Below, piece after piece: positions 45,587-55,830 of a stretch of 64,000 nt of DNA (position 1 is its first letter; the number at the start of each line of letters is the position of its first letter). The stretch comes from WTJY01 sp045105475 (lineage in GTDB: Bacteria; Chloroflexota; Anaerolineae; Promineifilales; Promineifilaceae): the NCBI GenBank assembly GCA_045105475.1, contig JBGCDP010000063.1:1-64000 (forward strand), written 5' to 3'. The position numbers were made by a program, and so were the translations under genes. Under the pieces are notes generated by a model. The model searched no databases, had not been told where the DNA came from, and saw only the letters and a program-made list of their open reading frames with translations.

Positions 45587-47509
45587 TTGCAACTCGAAAA
45601 ATGGCTTAAAACACAATATGCGTTTCTGACACTATCGAGTCTGTTAGCACTAAGCATAACCCTCCTAATTTATGGTCGGGTCGTTGCGATTCCTTTCTAC
45701 TCTGATGATCTTTTACAGATTCCGTGGGCCAGAACAGCTTCACTGAATGAAATATGGGGAACGTTAAATCCTTTCAGTCATTTTCGGCCGGTTCAGTTTT
45801 CGGCATGGCGTTTGTGGCAATTTGTGGCGGGTGATCTCACACCGATGCCAATGCGATTTTTCAATCTGGCTTTGCATGCGGGCAGCGGCAGTTTAACCGG
45901 ATATCTCGCTTTTCGTTTAACACATCGTGATTGGTGGGCAGGAATTGGGTCAACACTTTTATTTGTTCTTTTCCCGTTTTCATATGATGCGATCTTATGG
46001 ATTAGTTCAGCCGCTTATCCACTTGCCGTTTTTCTCGGGTTACTGTCAATTCATAGCTGGATTAATTATTGTCGTTTAGAGCGACGGGGGTGGCTATACG
46101 CCGCACTTGCCTGTGCAGTTGGATCTGCATTATCACTCGAATCAGGTATTTTGGTTGGCCTTTTGCTGGTTGTCATTGATGTCATTGTGCTGCGGCGCTT
46201 TGTTTGGCAGCGAGCATTGTTGCCCTTATCAACCTCGATTATCCCGCTACTAGCGATTACCTTTCTAACCCCCACTCCGTCTTCACCCTTTGAACTGAAT
46301 CGCTTGATTCAAAATGGAGCGATGGTGGCTCAAGCCACGACCTTCCCCTTTTCATCCTTACTTCATTATGCTTCAAATTGGTTTAGCCCAACTCTGTTAC
46401 TTTGGATAGCAGGCACTGTTTTCGTAACATCAGTTTCGATAATCGGGTATCGCTCTAAAAATCTTTTTTCACCTTTAACATTTGCACTCATATGGATCGC
46501 GCTTTGGGGCGTTATTCCGGCCGTGACCCAAACATACCTATGGGACCGTGACCCACCTCGGGCGTTTTACCCATGTGCGGTTGGTATCGCCTTGGCATGG
46601 GGAGTGTTATTGGCTAGCACTGACACCACACGCCCCACGCTTAAGAATGCATACCGGTTTCTGCTCGGCTTAGCCTTGATCGTTCCCATCCAATTTAACA
46701 TCCAAACGGCCGGTTATTATCAGCAAGCAGGGCAACTTTTACAGCAAGTTTTAGAAAGTGATCCATCAGTCTCGAGTTTGTACCTTAATCTTCCTCGCAG
46801 AATCGGTCCTAAAGCAGCTGACGAAACTTGGCTTCTAGGCAGTGAAGGCATCATTGCGATGCCGCCCCCCACAGACAATGTGGCGCTTTTGCTAGACGTG
46901 CATGGCAAACGTGGAGAAATGGCTCAAAATCGCATTAATGGTGCAATCTTGGCAGATACTAGCTACAGAGTTAGTTTAGCCGGGCAACCGTTTTCGGTTG
47001 AAGATTTAGAACAGTCACAGGTGAAACAACCTTTAAACATTTATCGTGCCGAATATGCTGAAGGTTCAAGCAAACTGGTCCAATTGGGTCAGTTAGGCGC
47101 AAATAGTACGGCCGGAGAATCATTTGATTATCTGCTTGAAGACCGACTAGCCCTATCAATCGACAGTTGTTTGACGATTGATAGTCGTGAAGTTGAACTT
47201 ACACTGAGTTGGTCCATTCTTGATGAACCGATCAATGATGGCCGATCGATTTTCGTTCATCTTTGGCAAGATGGTGAAATTGTTGATCAGGCTGACGGCC
47301 AGTTTCTGGCAGGGCTTTTGCCGATTAACACATTTAAACATGAGTCAGGCCATATGCTTGAACAGCGCAGGCTGATTAAACGCAACGCATCTGACTATTC
47401 GGTAGGAATCGGGTTATATAACCCGGCCGATGGCAAGCGCAGCACGGCTAAAAATGCAGATGGCAAGCTGATTGATGACAATTATATCTGGCTAAATTGC
47501 CATCAATAA
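45587..47509 (+). CDS. Polytopic membrane protein, GT-C-like
   Basis: 640 aa with about ten helices in the first 400 residues. An Asp-Asp pair lies in the first loop (AIPFYSDDLLQIPWA), and FSHFRPVQFSAWRLWQ follows. This layout resembles lipid-sugar-dependent GT-C transferases. The C-terminal ~230 aa are soluble. The TTG start at 45587 has TAGGA 10 nt or so upstream; no better ATG exists. It follows the previous GT-C gene by 85 bp. Confidence 0.75.
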   Translation: MQLEKWLKTQYAFLTLSSLLALSITLLIYGRVVAIPFYSDDLLQIPWARTASLNEIWGTLNPFSHFRPVQFSAWRLWQFVAGDLTPMPMRFFNLALHAGSGSLTGYLAFRLTHRDWWAGIGSTLLFVLFPFSYDAILWISSAAYPLAVFLGLLSIHSWINYCRLERRGWLYAALACAVGSALSLESGILVGLLLVVIDVIVLRRFVWQRALLPLSTSIIPLLAITFLTPTPSSPFELNRLIQNGAMVAQATTFPFSSLLHYASNWFSPTLLLWIAGTVFVTSVSIIGYRSKNLFSPLTFALIWIALWGVIPAVTQTYLWDRDPPRAFYPCAVGIALAWGVLLASTDTTRPTLKNAYRFLLGLALIVPIQFNIQTAGYYQQAGQLLQQVLESDPSVSSLYLNLPRRIGPKAADETWLLGSEGIIAMPPPTDNVALLLDVHGKRGEMAQNRINGAILADTSYRVSLAGQPFSVEDLEQSQVKQPLNIYRAEYAEGSSKLVQLGQLGANSTAGESFDYLLEDRLALSIDSCLTIDSREVELTLSWSILDEPINDGRSIFVHLWQDGEIVDQADGQFLAGLLPINTFKHESGHMLEQRRLIKRNASDYSVGIGLYNPADGKRSTAKNADGKLIDDNYIWLNCHQ

Positions 47510-47655
47510 AAATTAGAATTTGAAAAATTGAATCTAAGGAAAAGTAATAGTTGTTTTTCCACCAAATTTAATTGGTTAAAATACCTAGTCGATTAATTAA
47601 AAGGAACAATTTGCATCCTTTAAGATAAAGGTCGGTTAGGAAAGGATAGAAGGTT

Positions 47656-49389
47656 ATGAAGAAGAAATTTACTGTAATTACCACGTTACTGACGCTGCTG
47701 GTTGCAACGTTTGTCTTGGCATTGGGAACAGGATCGACTGTTAATGCACAAGACGCAGGCCAAAATCTGTTAGCAAACCCAGGCTTTGAGGGTGCTTTTT
47801 CAGGCTTTGTCCCGATTTTTCAGTACCAACAAGAGCAATGCAAAGTAGCCGGTGTTTGTAACACTGCCCAAGTTCCTAGCGGATGGACACCTTGGTGGAC
47901 CGACCAAACCAGCTCAGATGAAGATTGGCAAAATCGCATGCCTGAGTACAAACCTGTTTGCCCTTATGCCCCTTGTCCTTGGCCAGAGCGTCTAGGTGGT
48001 GGGCAACAAGCGTTGCAGTACTTCACCTTCTGGGGCTCACATCAAGCCGGCTTTTATCAAACGGTTAATGTACCGACCAATGCCATTCTCAAATTTTCTA
48101 TTTTAGGGCAAGCATGGTCAACCAGTGGTGACAGTGCAACCTCGAAAGATCCAACTGCAGTAAACATGCGGATCGGTATTGACCCAACCGGTGGTGTGAA
48201 TCCTTATTCGGCTACAGTTGTTTGGTCTGGGTTTGCTAACCCATATGACGCTTATGTCCCTTTTGAAGTGGTAGCTACGGCACAGGGCGACAAAGTTACA
48301 GTCTTTACTTGGTCAAATCCAACTGAAGCTAGAAAACACAATGACATTTACTGGGATGAATCCTCGTTAGTCACAACTGATGGAAGTGCTTTAGCTGCAC
48401 AAACAACGGTTGATCCTGTCACCGGCGCAGTTTCTACAGTAGCTGCGCCCGTCGTGAATACGAGTGTGCGGTTCGCACCCGCTGGCCCAACGCCAACGCC
48501 TAATTCCCAAGGATTTAATGAAGTGTTGGTTGAGTCTGGCGATACCCTCTGGAGTATTGCAGCACGAGCAGGCCTAACGCTGGATGAGCTTTTAGAGCTC
48601 AACCCAAATCTTAATCGAAACTCATTTATCGGTTGGGGAGATCGCATCGTAGTTGGAAAATCTACCGGTTCAGCGGCAGGTGCAGCACCTGAAACGACGG
48701 AACCAGAGCCAGCGGCCGAGGCGGTTGAAGTTGCAGAAGCGGTTGAACCTGCTCCGGAAGAAAGCGCGGCCGAGTCAGAAGCGGCACCTGAAGAAGTTGT
48801 AGAGGTTGCGCCAACGGCCGAACCGGTCGCAACAGCAACCCCATCAACCGGGTCAATCTGTCTACGCGCCTTTGACGATGCCAACAGTGATGGTGTATAC
48901 GCCTCTGGAGAAAGTTTGCGGGCAGGTGTAGCATTTACGCTTGCAAAAGATCAGGCAGTTGTCAGCAACTACATTACAGATGGCGTCAATGAGCCATTCT
49001 GTATTGAAGGGTTAGATCCTGGTAACTATCGCATTAGCCGTTCGATTCTTCCAAATGAAGTAGCAACAAATGGGACTGATTGGGGGGCTTCAATTATTGC
49101 GGGGTCACCACAACAGTTTGACTTTGGCAGCCGCATTGATGACTCAATGATGGCCGAAGCTGAAATCGCCGAAGCTGATGGGACGATGGAAGAAGGTGAT
49201 AGCGCTGGCCCAGTTACCGATAGTGAAACTGATGCGGGTGCACTTGAAGAGGCATCGGCCGTTGACGCAGAAGCAGAAAGCGGTGGCTTCACCTCTTGGC
49301 TCGTTTGGATTATTCTAGCAATCGCCCTAATTTTGATTGTTGGTGTTGCGCTCGTCATCATGAGTGCTCGACGAGCAACCATTGAATAG
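47656..49389 (+). CDS. Secreted LysM/SdrD-like surface protein with C-terminal anchor
   Basis: 577 aa. The signal peptide is cleaved near residue 31 (VNA-QD). Residues 35-240 form a CBM-like beta domain starting NLLANPGFEG. A LysM domain (about 287-333, SGDTLWSIAARAGLTLDELL) should bind peptidoglycan. An acidic Glu/Ala/Pro linker (about 345-395) leads to an SdrD B-like domain (about 397-470, FDDANSDGVYASGE). A single transmembrane helix near 544-568 and a short basic tail anchor the protein. No sortase motif is seen. It is a paralogue of the next gene. Confidence 0.85.
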   Translation: MKKKFTVITTLLTLLVATFVLALGTGSTVNAQDAGQNLLANPGFEGAFSGFVPIFQYQQEQCKVAGVCNTAQVPSGWTPWWTDQTSSDEDWQNRMPEYKPVCPYAPCPWPERLGGGQQALQYFTFWGSHQAGFYQTVNVPTNAILKFSILGQAWSTSGDSATSKDPTAVNMRIGIDPTGGVNPYSATVVWSGFANPYDAYVPFEVVATAQGDKVTVFTWSNPTEARKHNDIYWDESSLVTTDGSALAAQTTVDPVTGAVSTVAAPVVNTSVRFAPAGPTPTPNSQGFNEVLVESGDTLWSIAARAGLTLDELLELNPNLNRNSFIGWGDRIVVGKSTGSAAGAAPETTEPEPAAEAVEVAEAVEPAPEESAAESEAAPEEVVEVAPTAEPVATATPSTGSICLRAFDDANSDGVYASGESLRAGVAFTLAKDQAVVSNYITDGVNEPFCIEGLDPGNYRISRSILPNEVATNGTDWGASIIAGSPQQFDFGSRIDDSMMAEAEIAEADGTMEEGDSAGPVTDSETDAGALEEASAVDAEAESGGFTSWLVWIILAIALILIVGVALVIMSARRATIE

Positions 49390-49399
49390 TTGATTTTTC

Positions 49400-49455
49400 A
49401 AAGTCAGCGATAATCAATAAGCTAAACTATGTCGCTTTTGATTATCGCTGGCTTT
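49400..49455. terminator. Terminator after LysM surface protein gene
   Basis: 18-bp stem (49400-49417 with 49438-49455, one G-U) and 20-nt loop. The following T run is weak. Confidence 0.65.
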
Positions 49456-49555
49456 ATTTAATGGATAGGATTTCACCACTCGCTTTAATCCTGTTTATTA
49501 AGCAATTCTAGAGGAACACAGTTTCGTTTTTGACAAACTGTAGGAGAATGAAGAA

Positions 49556-50899
49556 ATGAGAAAATCGAACTTGGTTTTATTCTGCCTGATGGCGGCAGTA
49601 GCACTGTTTTTTAGCAGTGACCGTCCCGCTTTCGCACAAGATAACCTAATTTCAAACCCAGGGTTTGAAGAACCCTATAACAATGGTACGGCGCAAAACT
49701 GGGCACCATGGCACCAAGATAGTGGCGAAAAGAAGGATTGTGCAACTGAAACTTACTATGCACGCCCAAATTGGAGTGCAGAACTTAACTCTTCACTTTA
49801 CAGAGAAGGGTCGCGCTCACAACATATCGGCAATAGCTGGGACACATGGCGTGCGGGCGTTTTCCAAAATGTGTCGGGCTTAACGGCTGGCCAAACCTAT
49901 AAGTTTACGGTCAACATGTGGGGGCGTACGGCAAATGATCAATTTCCAGCCGCTTCAGACCCTGGTGCAACTATCACCGGCCGTGTAGGCATCGACCCAT
50001 CTGGCGGTGGTAACTGGACATCTGCCTCGATTACGTGGGGACCAACCGTAACACCGCGTGATAGCTGGCAAACGGCCGTAGTTGAAGTTGTCGCCACCGG
50101 ACCAGAAATGAGCGTCTTTATCGATGCGAATCTGGCAGGTGTAAATAACTGCCGCAAGCATATGGATATGTGGTTTGATCAAGCATCACTGACATTAAGT
50201 GGTCCAGCTCCAACCAACACACCACCTCCGGCACCAACATCACCGCCACCACCACCTGCCACAGCAACTCCGTTGCCAACCAACACACCAACGATTACCC
50301 CAACACCGTTGCCAACCAATACGCCAACCGTTACCCCAACCCCAACACCAGCAGGCGGTACCATCTGCATCAATTCATTTGCAGACAACAATGCCAACGG
50401 CGCACGGGATGAGAACGAAGGGTATATGGCAGGTATTCGTTTTACGATTGCACGAGGTAGTGCAGTTGTCGCTGAAGGGGTTGCTACTGGGACTGAAAGT
50501 GCGGTCTGTACCAGTGAGCTAGAACCGGGCAGCTATCAGGTTGCGCAAATTTTGCCAGATGCCTTAGAGATGACAACGGCCGGAAATACGCTGATTGACA
50601 TCGCACAAGGCCAGGAAATCGGGCTAGAGTTTGGTAGCCGTATCCGCCAAGTTCAAACTGAAGCCGTCCCACCCACAGCAACCGCCGTGGCCCAAGTTGA
50701 GTCAGCGGCCAGTGGCGACACGGGTGCAGAGGCCCAGCAGCCTGTAGATACCGGAAGCGCAGGTGCGATCGAAGATGGATCACAAGTCGATGCCGGTAGC
50801 GGATTAGGCTTTATCGAAATGGTCATCATCGCAGTGATGGTTATCGCCGTCATCTTGCTAGGTGCAGTAGTTTACTTACTGTTACGCCAGCAGCAATAA
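49556..50899 (+). CDS. Secreted CBM-like/SdrD-like surface protein with C-terminal anchor
   Basis: 447 aa. The signal peptide is cleaved near 27 (AFA-QD). The CBM-like N-terminal domain shares NLISNPGFEE, a GIDPSGG turn and a CRKHMDMWFDQASL end with its neighbour. A Pro/Thr linker (about 218-268) includes a 36-bp tandem DNA repeat. An SdrD B-like domain follows (NSFADNNANGARDENEGY). A C-terminal transmembrane helix (about 418-441) ends in RQQQ. There is no LysM domain, so it is a shorter sibling of the upstream protein. Confidence 0.85.
   Translation: MRKSNLVLFCLMAAVALFFSSDRPAFAQDNLISNPGFEEPYNNGTAQNWAPWHQDSGEKKDCATETYYARPNWSAELNSSLYREGSRSQHIGNSWDTWRAGVFQNVSGLTAGQTYKFTVNMWGRTANDQFPAASDPGATITGRVGIDPSGGGNWTSASITWGPTVTPRDSWQTAVVEVVATGPEMSVFIDANLAGVNNCRKHMDMWFDQASLTLSGPAPTNTPPPAPTSPPPPPATATPLPTNTPTITPTPLPTNTPTVTPTPTPAGGTICINSFADNNANGARDENEGYMAGIRFTIARGSAVVAEGVATGTESAVCTSELEPGSYQVAQILPDALEMTTAGNTLIDIAQGQEIGLEFGSRIRQVQTEAVPPTATAVAQVESAASGDTGAEAQQPVDTGSAGAIEDGSQVDAGSGLGFIEMVIIAVMVIAVILLGAVVYLLLRQQQ
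50270..50341 (+). repeat. 36-bp tandem repeat (Pro/Thr linker)
   Basis: Two adjacent 36-bp units (50270-50305 and 50306-50341) differ at a few bases and encode a PLPTNTPT-type linker. This is ordinary low-complexity coding repeat, not CRISPR. Confidence 0.8.
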
Positions 50900-50976
50900 T
50901 CACATTCTTGGCTTTGTTCAGAGGCCAAATCGTTGATTAGATTAGATGACATTGATCGTATAAGTTAAAACCAGAG

Positions 50977-51015
50977 GAGTGCTGGCTACATTGAGTAGCT
51001 GGCACTCTTTTTTTT
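50977..51015 (+). terminator. Strong terminator before PTPS-related gene
   Basis: 13-bp stem (50977-50989 with 50995-51007, G-U pairs included), 5-nt loop and T8. Confidence 0.9.
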
Positions 51016-51037
51016 GCCTAAAATTCTCACTAGATTT

Positions 51038-54000
51038 ATGACAGTATCGGCCGAAAATCGCCCCAACATCAAACTCAACTGGTACCTAATCGCAGCCTTA
51101 GTGATCGCCTGCGTCACAGCATGGCCCCTCATCTCAGGCGGTGGACTCATCAACACACGCGGCGGTGGAGACAGCCCATTCTTGCTGCAACGGCTCCATC
51201 AGATTGAACAAGCTATCTTCGACGGCCATTTTCCCGTACGCTGGATGGGAGATGCTAACTATGGATATGGCTATCCATTTTTCAACTTTTACGCCCCATT
51301 CGCCTTTTATATCGCTTTTATCTATCGCTTGTTTGGCGTCAGCTATGTGCAAGCGATCCAGCTTAGCCAGCTAACCGCGTTTTTGGTGGCGGGCTGGGGA
51401 GCATTTAGTCTGGCTCAACGCTGGTATCGGCGAGATTGGGTTGCGCTAGCTGTGTCGGCCGCCTATACCACCGCCCCTTTCCATTTGGTTAACGTCTATG
51501 TACGTGGTGACTCCATTGCTGAATTTTGGGCGATGGCCTTTTACCCGCTGGTCATTTTAGCGGCCGATAAACTACTAAAATCTGATAGCTCACGCGGCCG
51601 AATGGGGGTCAGCTGGCTCAATGGCGTCACATGGCTGGGGCTAGCCTACGGCGGACTGACCTTAAGCCACAATATTTCGGCCATGATCTTCAGCCCGTTT
51701 GTCCTACTCTTTGCGCTTTGCCGCTTGGCCCCTATTTTTCTCAAAACCAACGGGGTCAAACGTTCAACCGCCGTGCGCTTTTATGCGATATTACCCAAGC
51801 TCTTACTGGTGGGAACAGCCTTACTGCTGGGAATGGCACTTTCAGCATGGTTTTGGCTACCGGCCTTAGGGGAACGGAATCTAACCAGCATTGCAGATAT
51901 GACGGTCGGCTATTTCAACTATCGCTACAAAGACGGTCTGCACTTTCGCTCAACCGATCTTGTTCAATCTTCAATCTTTTTCAATCCAGCCCTAGAAGGT
52001 GGGCAAGCGTTCCGGATGGGGCTTGTCCAAGCCTTGCTAACCGGAGTTTCCTTGATCGGATTGGTGTTTTGGAAAGCGGTACGCAAACGCTTAGGCTGGG
52101 GCGTTTGGCTCTTTATGGTTGTGGGGTTAGCTGTTTCGACCTTCATGCTCACCCCACTGTCGATATTTTTATGGGACATTCTGCCCCTATTGCCCTTTAC
52201 ACAGTTCCCTTGGCGATTTTTGTCGGTACAGGCCTTCTTTACAGCGATGTTGTCTGGGGTCCCGCTCTTTGCACTCATGCGCCTATTCGGCCGAAATCCA
52301 TCCCACACATCACCCAATGTGCGTAAACGGCCGGTCTGGCTGGCACCATTCCTTTCAGGGTCAATGGCGGCCGTGCTTGTTGTCATCGCCTTAGGCAACT
52401 TAAATCTTACCTATTTGCCTGTCGCTGATAGCGACGTCACCGGTTATACCTTGACCCAATACGAGTGGTTTACACGCAACATCGGCACAACGGTTAGTGC
52501 TGAATATTTACCACCAGAGGCCCACCCCCGGCCGGTCACATCACCATGGCTGGATCGTGACGAGCGCGACAAGGCCACCGTGCTGACCGGCTCAGCGGAA
52601 GCAACGCTCATCAGTCGTAAAACGGATCGGCAAGAATGGCAGGTGATCGTAGCTGAAGGTGAACAAGCGATAATCGTCTTCCCAACTTTATTTTGGGACG
52701 GCTGGAATGCGTTACTAGACGGTCAGATTTGGGGCGGGACACCCGCTCGCCTTTCAGGGCTGATGCAGGTGACGGTTCCACCAGGTGTACATGAAATCAG
52801 TCTCGTCCTCGGCCGTACGCGTATCCGTGCGATTGGAGAATTTATTTCAGTTAGCGTTTTTGTTTTGGTCATCGCCATCTTTGCAACCGACACGAAGCGT
52901 TGGCAATTGAGCCAAGCCTTTTTACGGGGTGCCGCTTTGCCCGTTATGGCCCTGGGCACAGTTCTACTAGCTTGGAGCTTGGCACCGGCCATCCCTGAAA
53001 ACGGAGTCTATTCACAAGATTTTGCTCAACTTGGCTGGCTCCATCCTGAAAATGAAATTCTCTTTGAAAATGGAGCCGTACTGAAAAACGTGTCATTTAT
53101 CGATGCAGAGATAGTTTCAGGGTCACCATTTTCCATGGAGCTAGAGTGGGATAATGTTCCAGCCGATGTGGAGGCTGAGCTCGCTTTAATAATCCCTGCT
53201 GACAATTTTACAACCCGCGCCTTTCCGGCCGCTCAGCTCTCGCTGCCACTCAAGAATGGAATCACCCGCTATCAGCTCGATGTTCCTCTCCTCATTCCGG
53301 CCGGACTCGTTACACCCAAATTAACGTTAAGCGATAACAGTCGCAGCTTAACCGAAAACGCTGAAACACGAGGAGAGCTTTTCCTTGAGCCGCAGCTTAT
53401 AAAAGCAACTGCAGGTGAGACAGTTTCAGATCAAGAGCAATTTGCAGAGTTAGACGTTAGCCTCCGAGCCGTAACGCACCCCCGGCCAGGGATGCTCCAG
53501 CTAGATTTGGCTTGGTACACCGCCCGGCCGCTCGCTGAAAATCTAGTCGCATCATTCCGACTAACAGATGCCCATGGGAACGAAATCCATGGTGCTCAGC
53601 AAGACTTTCAGCCAGGCTTTGGCCATCGCCCGACATCGGCATGGCAGGCGAATTCATTTACATTTGATGTGATGGGGATGAAGCTACCGCAGCCACTCCC
53701 GTTCGAAGCGCCATATACGCTACTGGTCTACCTTTATGAACCTGATGATTTAGGCCAAGTACGCTTATTTCGCCGTTTAGGTACGCTCGAGGGGCCGTCA
53801 GACCAGCTGGTTTTCCGGCCGAATGATAACGACCTTACGATACCATCTGCTGCCACAGACATTGATGTTCCGCTTGTTCTAGCTGGACGTGAACCGATTT
53901 TAGCTTTAAGAGGCTACCAAACTGAAAAGGTTGAAGGTGGTTTAGCGGTCACACTTTATTGGCAGGCTCAAACTCGCCCTCCGGCCGACTATACCCACTT

Positions 54001-54265
54001 TGTCCACCTAATCGATCCGAATAGCGGACAACCGGCCGTGCAGCATGATTCGATGCCGGGCAATTACACGTGGCCGACCAGCCAGCTTGTACCAGGGCAA
54101 ATTATCGAAGATCGAGTCTTTTTACCCACGGCCAATCTTGCTGCTGGTGAATATCGACTGACCACAGGGTTGTACGAAAATGATGGAAACTTATTTCCAC
54201 GATTGGTGCAGGCTAGTGGTGGAAACGGGGTAATTGAACTAGAGAAGGTGCTTATTAACCCGTAA
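51038..54265 (+). CDS. PTPS-related large membrane protein (GT-C-like)
   Basis: 1075 aa from this ATG. About ten membrane helices lie in the first ~640 residues, with loops such as GGGDSPFLLQRLHQIEQAI, GYGYPFFNFYAPF and NVYVRGDSIAEFWAM that match the 6-pyruvoyl-tetrahydropterin synthase-related membrane family. A soluble beta-rich C-terminal half (about 650-1075) follows. The name reflects weak similarity only; a membrane glycosyltransferase is more likely. A TTG at 51014 would add 8 residues but lies in the upstream terminator's T tract, so the ATG at 51038 is preferred. Confidence 0.8.
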   Translation: MTVSAENRPNIKLNWYLIAALVIACVTAWPLISGGGLINTRGGGDSPFLLQRLHQIEQAIFDGHFPVRWMGDANYGYGYPFFNFYAPFAFYIAFIYRLFGVSYVQAIQLSQLTAFLVAGWGAFSLAQRWYRRDWVALAVSAAYTTAPFHLVNVYVRGDSIAEFWAMAFYPLVILAADKLLKSDSSRGRMGVSWLNGVTWLGLAYGGLTLSHNISAMIFSPFVLLFALCRLAPIFLKTNGVKRSTAVRFYAILPKLLLVGTALLLGMALSAWFWLPALGERNLTSIADMTVGYFNYRYKDGLHFRSTDLVQSSIFFNPALEGGQAFRMGLVQALLTGVSLIGLVFWKAVRKRLGWGVWLFMVVGLAVSTFMLTPLSIFLWDILPLLPFTQFPWRFLSVQAFFTAMLSGVPLFALMRLFGRNPSHTSPNVRKRPVWLAPFLSGSMAAVLVVIALGNLNLTYLPVADSDVTGYTLTQYEWFTRNIGTTVSAEYLPPEAHPRPVTSPWLDRDERDKATVLTGSAEATLISRKTDRQEWQVIVAEGEQAIIVFPTLFWDGWNALLDGQIWGGTPARLSGLMQVTVPPGVHEISLVLGRTRIRAIGEFISVSVFVLVIAIFATDTKRWQLSQAFLRGAALPVMALGTVLLAWSLAPAIPENGVYSQDFAQLGWLHPENEILFENGAVLKNVSFIDAEIVSGSPFSMELEWDNVPADVEAELALIIPADNFTTRAFPAAQLSLPLKNGITRYQLDVPLLIPAGLVTPKLTLSDNSRSLTENAETRGELFLEPQLIKATAGETVSDQEQFAELDVSLRAVTHPRPGMLQLDLAWYTARPLAENLVASFRLTDAHGNEIHGAQQDFQPGFGHRPTSAWQANSFTFDVMGMKLPQPLPFEAPYTLLVYLYEPDDLGQVRLFRRLGTLEGPSDQLVFRPNDNDLTIPSAATDIDVPLVLAGREPILALRGYQTEKVEGGLAVTLYWQAQTRPPADYTHFVHLIDPNSGQPAVQHDSMPGNYTWPTSQLVPGQIIEDRVFLPTANLAAGEYRLTTGLYENDGNLFPRLVQASGGNGVIELEKVLINP

Positions 54266-54292
54266 GGGTGTTAGTGGGCATATGCCGTAAGT

Positions 54293-55492
54293 CTAAGACT
54301 TGAGAGATGTCATTTTGATTAGGCTCCATAAAGCCCAAGCGTAAAATATAACGCTAACCTGCACCGCAACCGGCGAAATGGCAAGCTGCCCGGCCGTTAG
54401 CGGGCCGCTAAGCAGATAAGCAATCCATCCAGCAATGAACAGTCGACGCAAGAGTGTGTGCCAATCGGGTCGGGCTTGCCACAGCAACACGGCCGGGAGC
54501 AGTAGTAACGTCCAGTCATAAATCATAGCGTGAGGCGTCGTCCACAACGTTAGTAAGATGGCTCCCGCAAACCAGAAAGATTGCTGTTCAACATGATTTT
54601 CTTCACGCTGCCACAGTCGCCAAAACAACCACACACCAAACAAACTACTGCCGACCCATAACACATCAGCCACAGTGGCTGGCAATAACAGCTGCAAAAA
54701 TCCGCGCGGGTGGTGCATGTGCCAAACGGGAAACTTTCCCCACTCAGCAAGATTGGGCAAAACGTCACGCGAAAATACAAAATAAGCAGCCGTGGCCTCT
54801 GGCATCAAAATTCCCATCAGCCCAGCCAAAAACATAACGCCGATTGCGAAGCCACCTAAGGCTTGCCAGTCTTTGCGCCAGTTTAATAACCATAAAAAAC
54901 CAACGCCCAAAACAAGCTGAGGCTTATAGAGCAAGAAAGCGAGTAGAAATCCGGCTACCCAACGCTTATCACGAGTCCAAAGCGCATATACGGCCGTTAA
55001 CAAAAACAGGCTCACAAAAGCATTTTGTCCAAAGCTAATGGCTGAAAAAACAGGCACAAAAGTGAGAGCCAATGGAAAAACAGACCCATTTCCTAATAGA
55101 CGTAGCGACGTCCAAAACAATAAAAGGCCAAAAAATGACCACAGAATAAAGCTCCAGATATAAGACGCAGACGCAAATGGGGCATATAGCCAGGCCAAAA
55201 AAGGTAGATTTAGCGGCACGTTATCTTTGTATGCCGGGTCTTCTTGCGGATCGACGCCCAAAATTGTCTGATACCGTTGATTTTGTACCTCGAAGTTGTA
55301 TAGATTAGCCTGATCACGTTCAATCAGCGTCAATCCGGAGGTATAAAATAAAAGATAATCGGTCCCAACAACCTGCCCAGCGGCATCAAAACGGCCGGAT
55401 CCTAAGAGTATGCTGGCTAACCATGCAAGCCATAATGCGCCACCGAAAAAATAAGGATAAAGTCGTCTTTGGTGTGTGTATAATCGGTCCAT
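54293..55492 (-). CDS. GT87 (DUF2029) membrane glycosyltransferase
   Basis: 399-aa polytopic protein with about ten helices. The first loop contains VGTDYLLFYTSGLTLI, the DUF2029/GT87 pattern with an acidic residue near the catalytic site. NVPLNLPFLAWLYAPFA follows. Known members are polyprenol-phosphate-mannose transferases. The substrate here is unknown. It converges on the PTPS-related gene with 27 bp between stops. Confidence 0.85.
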   Translation of the reverse strand: MDRLYTHQRRLYPYFFGGALWLAWLASILLGSGRFDAAGQVVGTDYLLFYTSGLTLIERDQANLYNFEVQNQRYQTILGVDPQEDPAYKDNVPLNLPFLAWLYAPFASASYIWSFILWSFFGLLLFWTSLRLLGNGSVFPLALTFVPVFSAISFGQNAFVSLFLLTAVYALWTRDKRWVAGFLLAFLLYKPQLVLGVGFLWLLNWRKDWQALGGFAIGVMFLAGLMGILMPEATAAYFVFSRDVLPNLAEWGKFPVWHMHHPRGFLQLLLPATVADVLWVGSSLFGVWLFWRLWQREENHVEQQSFWFAGAILLTLWTTPHAMIYDWTLLLLPAVLLWQARPDWHTLLRRLFIAGWIAYLLSGPLTAGQLAISPVAVQVSVIFYAWALWSLIKMTSLKS

Positions 55493-55826
55493 AAATTAGG
55501 TCGTTCAGATATAGTCGTATTCAGATTCTACGACTTATTTCTTCAACCCTAGTTTAAGCGGGCGTGAAATCGATGTGCAAACTTTTCGATAGCGGCGAAT
55601 AGCCTGTTTGTCACCCAAGGTTTAGCAACTGATCGAACAATTTCGCCAGGCGGTGTGGGATACCTTATACTTAAACATCACTCACCCACATGAGTAAATT
55701 AAAATTCTTGGAACTGAATGGTGGGAAACGACGTATTCAATCATGCGCACTTAAATACGAGCCAACCCGTAAGAAAGTCGTATTTACAATATCCAGATCC
55801 CATCAAAACCATAAAAACAAACATTC
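55493..55826. other. Divergent intergenic region before PBP gene
   Basis: 334 bp between the GT87 and PBP genes. A possible rightward promoter has TATACT at 55666-55671 with a weak TTCGCC 18 bp upstream. A 46-codon ORF (see 55690-55830) occupies the right end. The remaining sequence shows nothing I can support. Confidence 0.4.
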
Positions 55827-55830
55827 ATGA
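55690..55830 (+). CDS. Possible 46-aa basic leader ORF
   Basis: A frame opens at ATG 55690 and its TGA stop shares four bases (ATGA, 55827-55830) with the PBP start codon, a classic translational-coupling overlap. The product would be Lys/Arg-rich and hydrophilic with no recognised domain. The ATG lies 18 bp after a TATACT box, and neither start has a clear ribosome site. It could be chance; the overlap and position are the only support. Confidence 0.3.
   Translation: MSKLKFLELNGGKRRIQSCALKYEPTRKKVVFTISRSHQNHKNKHS

Noticed and set aside
48348..48884. 178-aa minus-strand ORF opposite the LysM surface protein
   Set aside because: Composition is the Ser/Gly/Ala mirror of the Glu/Ala linker; no start signal or family match.
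50270..50341. CRISPR-like short tandem repeat
   Set aside because: Units are contiguous without spacers and encode an in-frame Pro/Thr linker.
51631..52326. 231-aa plus-strand ORF in the PTPS-related gene
   Set aside because: Out-of-frame reading within a clear polytopic membrane protein; no ribosome site and no domain features.
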